Positions 33,662 to 35,394 of a stretch of 35,394 nucleotides of DNA are shown one piece after another. A program made the translations under genes and the position numbers. Origin of the DNA: Aliihoeflea sp. 40Bstr573 (GTDB lineage Bacteria; Pseudomonadota; Alphaproteobacteria; Rhizobiales; Rhizobiaceae); contig NZ_JAAAMH010000026.1 in the NCBI RefSeq assembly GCF_024105655.1, positions 1 to 35,394 of the forward strand, in the 5' to 3' direction. The notes beneath the pieces were generated by a model, which was not told where the DNA came from, did not search any database, and was given only the letters and a program-made list of their open reading frames with translations. How positions within the stretch are numbered: position 1 is the stretch's first letter; each line of letters starts with the position of its first letter.

Positions 33662-34822
33662 TTGAAGATCGACGAAGCCTATCTCGCTCGACAGCTCCAC
33701 AACCTGCTCTCGATCAACAGCCCGACCGGCTACACCGACCAGATCGTGCGCTATTGCTCCGAGGAGCTCGAACGGCTCGGCCTGACGCCGGAGCTGACGC
33801 GCCGCGGTGCGATCCGCGCTGTGCGGCAGGGCTCGCGCCGACGCGGCGCACGCGCGATCATCACCCATCTCGACACGCTCGGCGCGCAGGTCAAGATGGT
33901 CAAGGAGAACGGCCGCCTTGAACTCGTGCCCATCGGCAACTGGTCTGCCCGCTTCGCCGAAGGCGCGCGTGTGACGGTCTACACCGAGCAGGGCGCGTAT
34001 CGCGGCACGATCCTGCCTCTGAAGGCGTCCGGCCACACCTTCAACGAAGGCGTCGACACGCTGCCCATTGGTTGGGAGTTCATCGAGCTTCGCATCGACG
34101 CCCGGACGAAGAGCCGCGAGGAAACCCACGCGCTCGGCATCGATGTCGGCGATTTCGTCGCCGTCGATCCCCACCCCGAATTTCTCGACAATGGCTACAT
34201 CAATTCACGCCATCTCGACGACAAGGCCGGTGTCGCCATCGCTCTCGCCGCGATCAAGGCGTTGGAAGACGAGAAATCCACGACACCCGTCGACATCCAT
34301 TGGCTCTTCACCATTGCCGAGGAAGTCGGCGTCGGCGCCGCGTCCATCGTCACGCCCGAAATCGCCTCGATGGTCACCATCGACAACGGCACCACGGCAC
34401 CGGGGCAAAACTCGTCGGAATTCGGTGTCACCATCGCCATGGCGGATCAGGCCGGCCCGTTCGATTATCACCTGACGCGCAAGCTGGTGGATCTGTGCCG
34501 CGACAACGGCCTGCAATACCAGAAGGACATCTTCCGCTACTACCGCTCGGATTCGGCCTCCGCCATCGAGGCCGGCCACGATGTGCGCACCGCGCTCGTC
34601 GCCTTCGGCGTTGACGCTTCGCACGGCTACGAGCGCATCCATGTCCACGCGTTGATCTCGATCGCCGAACTCGTAGCGCGCTATGTCGCAAGCCCGATCG
34701 AGATCGAGCGGGACGTCAGCGAGGTGTCAAGCCTGGAAGGCTTCACCGAGCAGCCGATGGAAGAGGCCGCGCAGCCCGAATTCGATCCGGACATCCACTC
34801 CCATGCCGAAGATCAGCGCTGA
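33662..34822 (+). CDS. M42-type peptidase of the NAGGN osmoprotectant system
   Basis: The protein is 386 residues from a TTG at 33662 after CAGAGG. It is a co-catalytic metallopeptidase of the M42 type. Metal ligands are the histidine and aspartate in IITHLDTLGAQVK, the aspartate in SRHLDDKAGVAIALA and the EE pair in LFTIAEEVGVGAAS. A late HGYERIHVHAL supplies another histidine. Members always found with asnO and ngg are named for the NAGGN system and may break down the dipeptide or its precursors, though the exact substrate is not shown. The last 10 bp overlap the L,D-transpeptidase gene on the other strand. Confidence 0.92.
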   Translation: MKIDEAYLARQLHNLLSINSPTGYTDQIVRYCSEELERLGLTPELTRRGAIRAVRQGSRRRGARAIITHLDTLGAQVKMVKENGRLELVPIGNWSARFAEGARVTVYTEQGAYRGTILPLKASGHTFNEGVDTLPIGWEFIELRIDARTKSREETHALGIDVGDFVAVDPHPEFLDNGYINSRHLDDKAGVAIALAAIKALEDEKSTTPVDIHWLFTIAEEVGVGAASIVTPEIASMVTIDNGTTAPGQNSSEFGVTIAMADQAGPFDYHLTRKLVDLCRDNGLQYQKDIFRYYRSDSASAIEAGHDVRTALVAFGVDASHGYERIHVHALISIAELVARYVASPIEIERDVSEVSSLEGFTEQPMEEAAQPEFDPDIHSHAEDQR

Positions 34823-35241
34823 ACGATGATCCGCGTTTGCTTGAGGCCGACGCGCTGGGTCAGCACGAACAGCCGCGCGGCATGTTCGGGGTGGAGGCGA
34901 ACGCAACCCGCCGATGCCGGCCGTCCGAGCCGGTTCACCTGATAGGTGCCATGGACGGCGTAGTGCCCGTTGTAGAAGATCGCATAGGGCATCGGCGCGT
35001 TCTCGTAGCGGCTCGACCGATGGTTCTTCGACAGCCACTTCGCCGACCACTGCCCGGTCGGCGTGATCTTGCCTTTGCGCGCGGTTGAGACCGGCCAGCG
35101 ATAGATCACCTTGCCATTGTGGCTGACGGTCATCGTCTGGGTGGCGAGACTGACCCTGGCGACCAAGCTTGCCGCATCCGCGGCGCCGGCCGGCAGGATT
35201 GCGATGATCGCGGCAACGACAATGGCAGCGAAACTTCTCAT
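34813..35241 (-). CDS. Exported L,D-transpeptidase (YkuD domain)
   Basis: The protein is 142 residues from the ATG at 35241. A signal peptide (MRSFAAIVVAAIIAILPAGA, cut near DAA at ~24) is followed directly by a YkuD domain: KVIYRWPVSTARKGKITPTG, PYAIFYNGHYAVHGTYQVNR and the catalytic cysteine in RPASAGCVRLHPEHAARLF. The His...S-x-G-C-V-R signature is complete. Such enzymes form 3-3 peptidoglycan cross-links or attach proteins to peptidoglycan in the periplasm. It is at the short end of the family with no extra binding domain. An IS5-type element lies about 25 bp upstream and may affect expression. Confidence 0.92.
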   Translation of the reverse strand: MRSFAAIVVAAIIAILPAGAADAASLVARVSLATQTMTVSHNGKVIYRWPVSTARKGKITPTGQWSAKWLSKNHRSSRYENAPMPYAIFYNGHYAVHGTYQVNRLGRPASAGCVRLHPEHAARLFVLTQRVGLKQTRIIVQR

Positions 35242-35267
35242 GATGTGCCCCTCATGCAACCAGAGCG

Positions 35268-35394
35268 CTAGGCCGTGTGGACGAATTTGATCAAGCATAG
35301 GCCGGCCGCGAAACTGACGATGGATCGGTAGTTCCGTGCGGTCTTTTCGCAGCGCAGGGCGACGCGCTTGAAGCGCTTGAGCCGCCCGAAGCCC
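35268..35394 (-). CDS. IS5-family transposase, C-terminal fragment (cut by window edge)
   Basis: About 42 codons are visible, reading GFGRLKRFKRVALRCEKTAR, then NYRSIVSFAAGLCLIKFVHT and A, and ending at TAG (35268-35270). This is the highly conserved C-terminus of IS5-type (IS4/5 DDE) transposases: the RLKRFKRVALRCEKTARNY block carries the Y-2-R-3-E-6-K-like region. The rest lies to the right of the window. The element's terminal repeat should lie close to 35255-35268 but cannot be fixed without the other end. Confidence 0.9.
   Translation of the reverse strand, partial: GFGRLKRFKRVALRCEKTARNYRSIVSFAAGLCLIKFVHTA

Noticed and set aside
1-35394. CRISPR array, rRNA or integron
   Set aside because: No regularly spaced direct repeats, rRNA-like stretches or attC-type arrays were seen; the 3522-3559 hairpin is single.

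Overview
The window reads as a chromosome segment of an alphaproteobacterium of the order Hyphomicrobiales (Rhizobiales). Supporting signs are a gcrA cell-cycle regulator with CcrM-type GANTC sites beside it, a SAM-II riboswitch ahead of metZ, the two-domain dCTP deaminase, class 2 PyrD, the 5-aminolevulinate synthase route to heme, a DUF6460 protein and the asnO-ngg osmolyte operon. An osmolyte operon, an MscL channel and a NaChBac/NavAb-type sodium channel close together suggest a marine or salt-exposed life (inference).

Left accessory region (1-5618). A family 2 glycosyltransferase gene (XagB-like) has been broken twice. A complete 2,397-bp IS1595-type element (1879-4275) sits inside it, with 14-bp terminal inverted repeats and an 8-bp target duplication; deleting the element and one duplicate restores the reading frame exactly. 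The element carries a zinc-ribbon DDE-type transposase, two 153-residue proteins of matching architecture (helical/coiled-coil N-terminus, winged-helix-like C-terminus), and an odd tRNA-Gly-like gene followed by a perfect 14-bp hairpin. Beyond it, the glycosyltransferase reading stops again near 1683, where an AT-rich junction leads into a small minus-strand gene set (unknown 249-residue protein, excisionase-type HTH protein, and an open frame without a clear start).

Central region (5619-29362). This is compact core genome: a LuxR-type solo regulator divergent from phoU; gcrA; argD-argF-hslO; apaG; a CDP-alcohol phosphatidyltransferase; metZ under a SAM-II riboswitch and terminator; dcd; a voltage-gated sodium channel; tRNA-Gly(CCC); a DUF6460 protein; a histone-deacetylase-like hydrolase; a MATE exporter; DUF952-pyrD; two small envelope proteins; a NarL-type response regulator tail-to-tail with a 1,161-residue transporter-linked hybrid histidine kinase; mscL; an aminotransferase; and hemA. 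Convergent neighbours repeatedly abut or overlap at their stop codons.

Right region (29479-35394). A MarR regulator is divergent from a three-gene operon for the osmoprotectant N-acetylglutaminylglutamine amide (asnO, ngg, M42-type peptidase). An exported L,D-transpeptidase follows, and the window ends inside an IS5-family transposase.

The strongest candidate for something new is the IS1595-type element with its paired HTH proteins and tRNA-like gene. The remainder is largely recognisable, with several regulatory sites noted.
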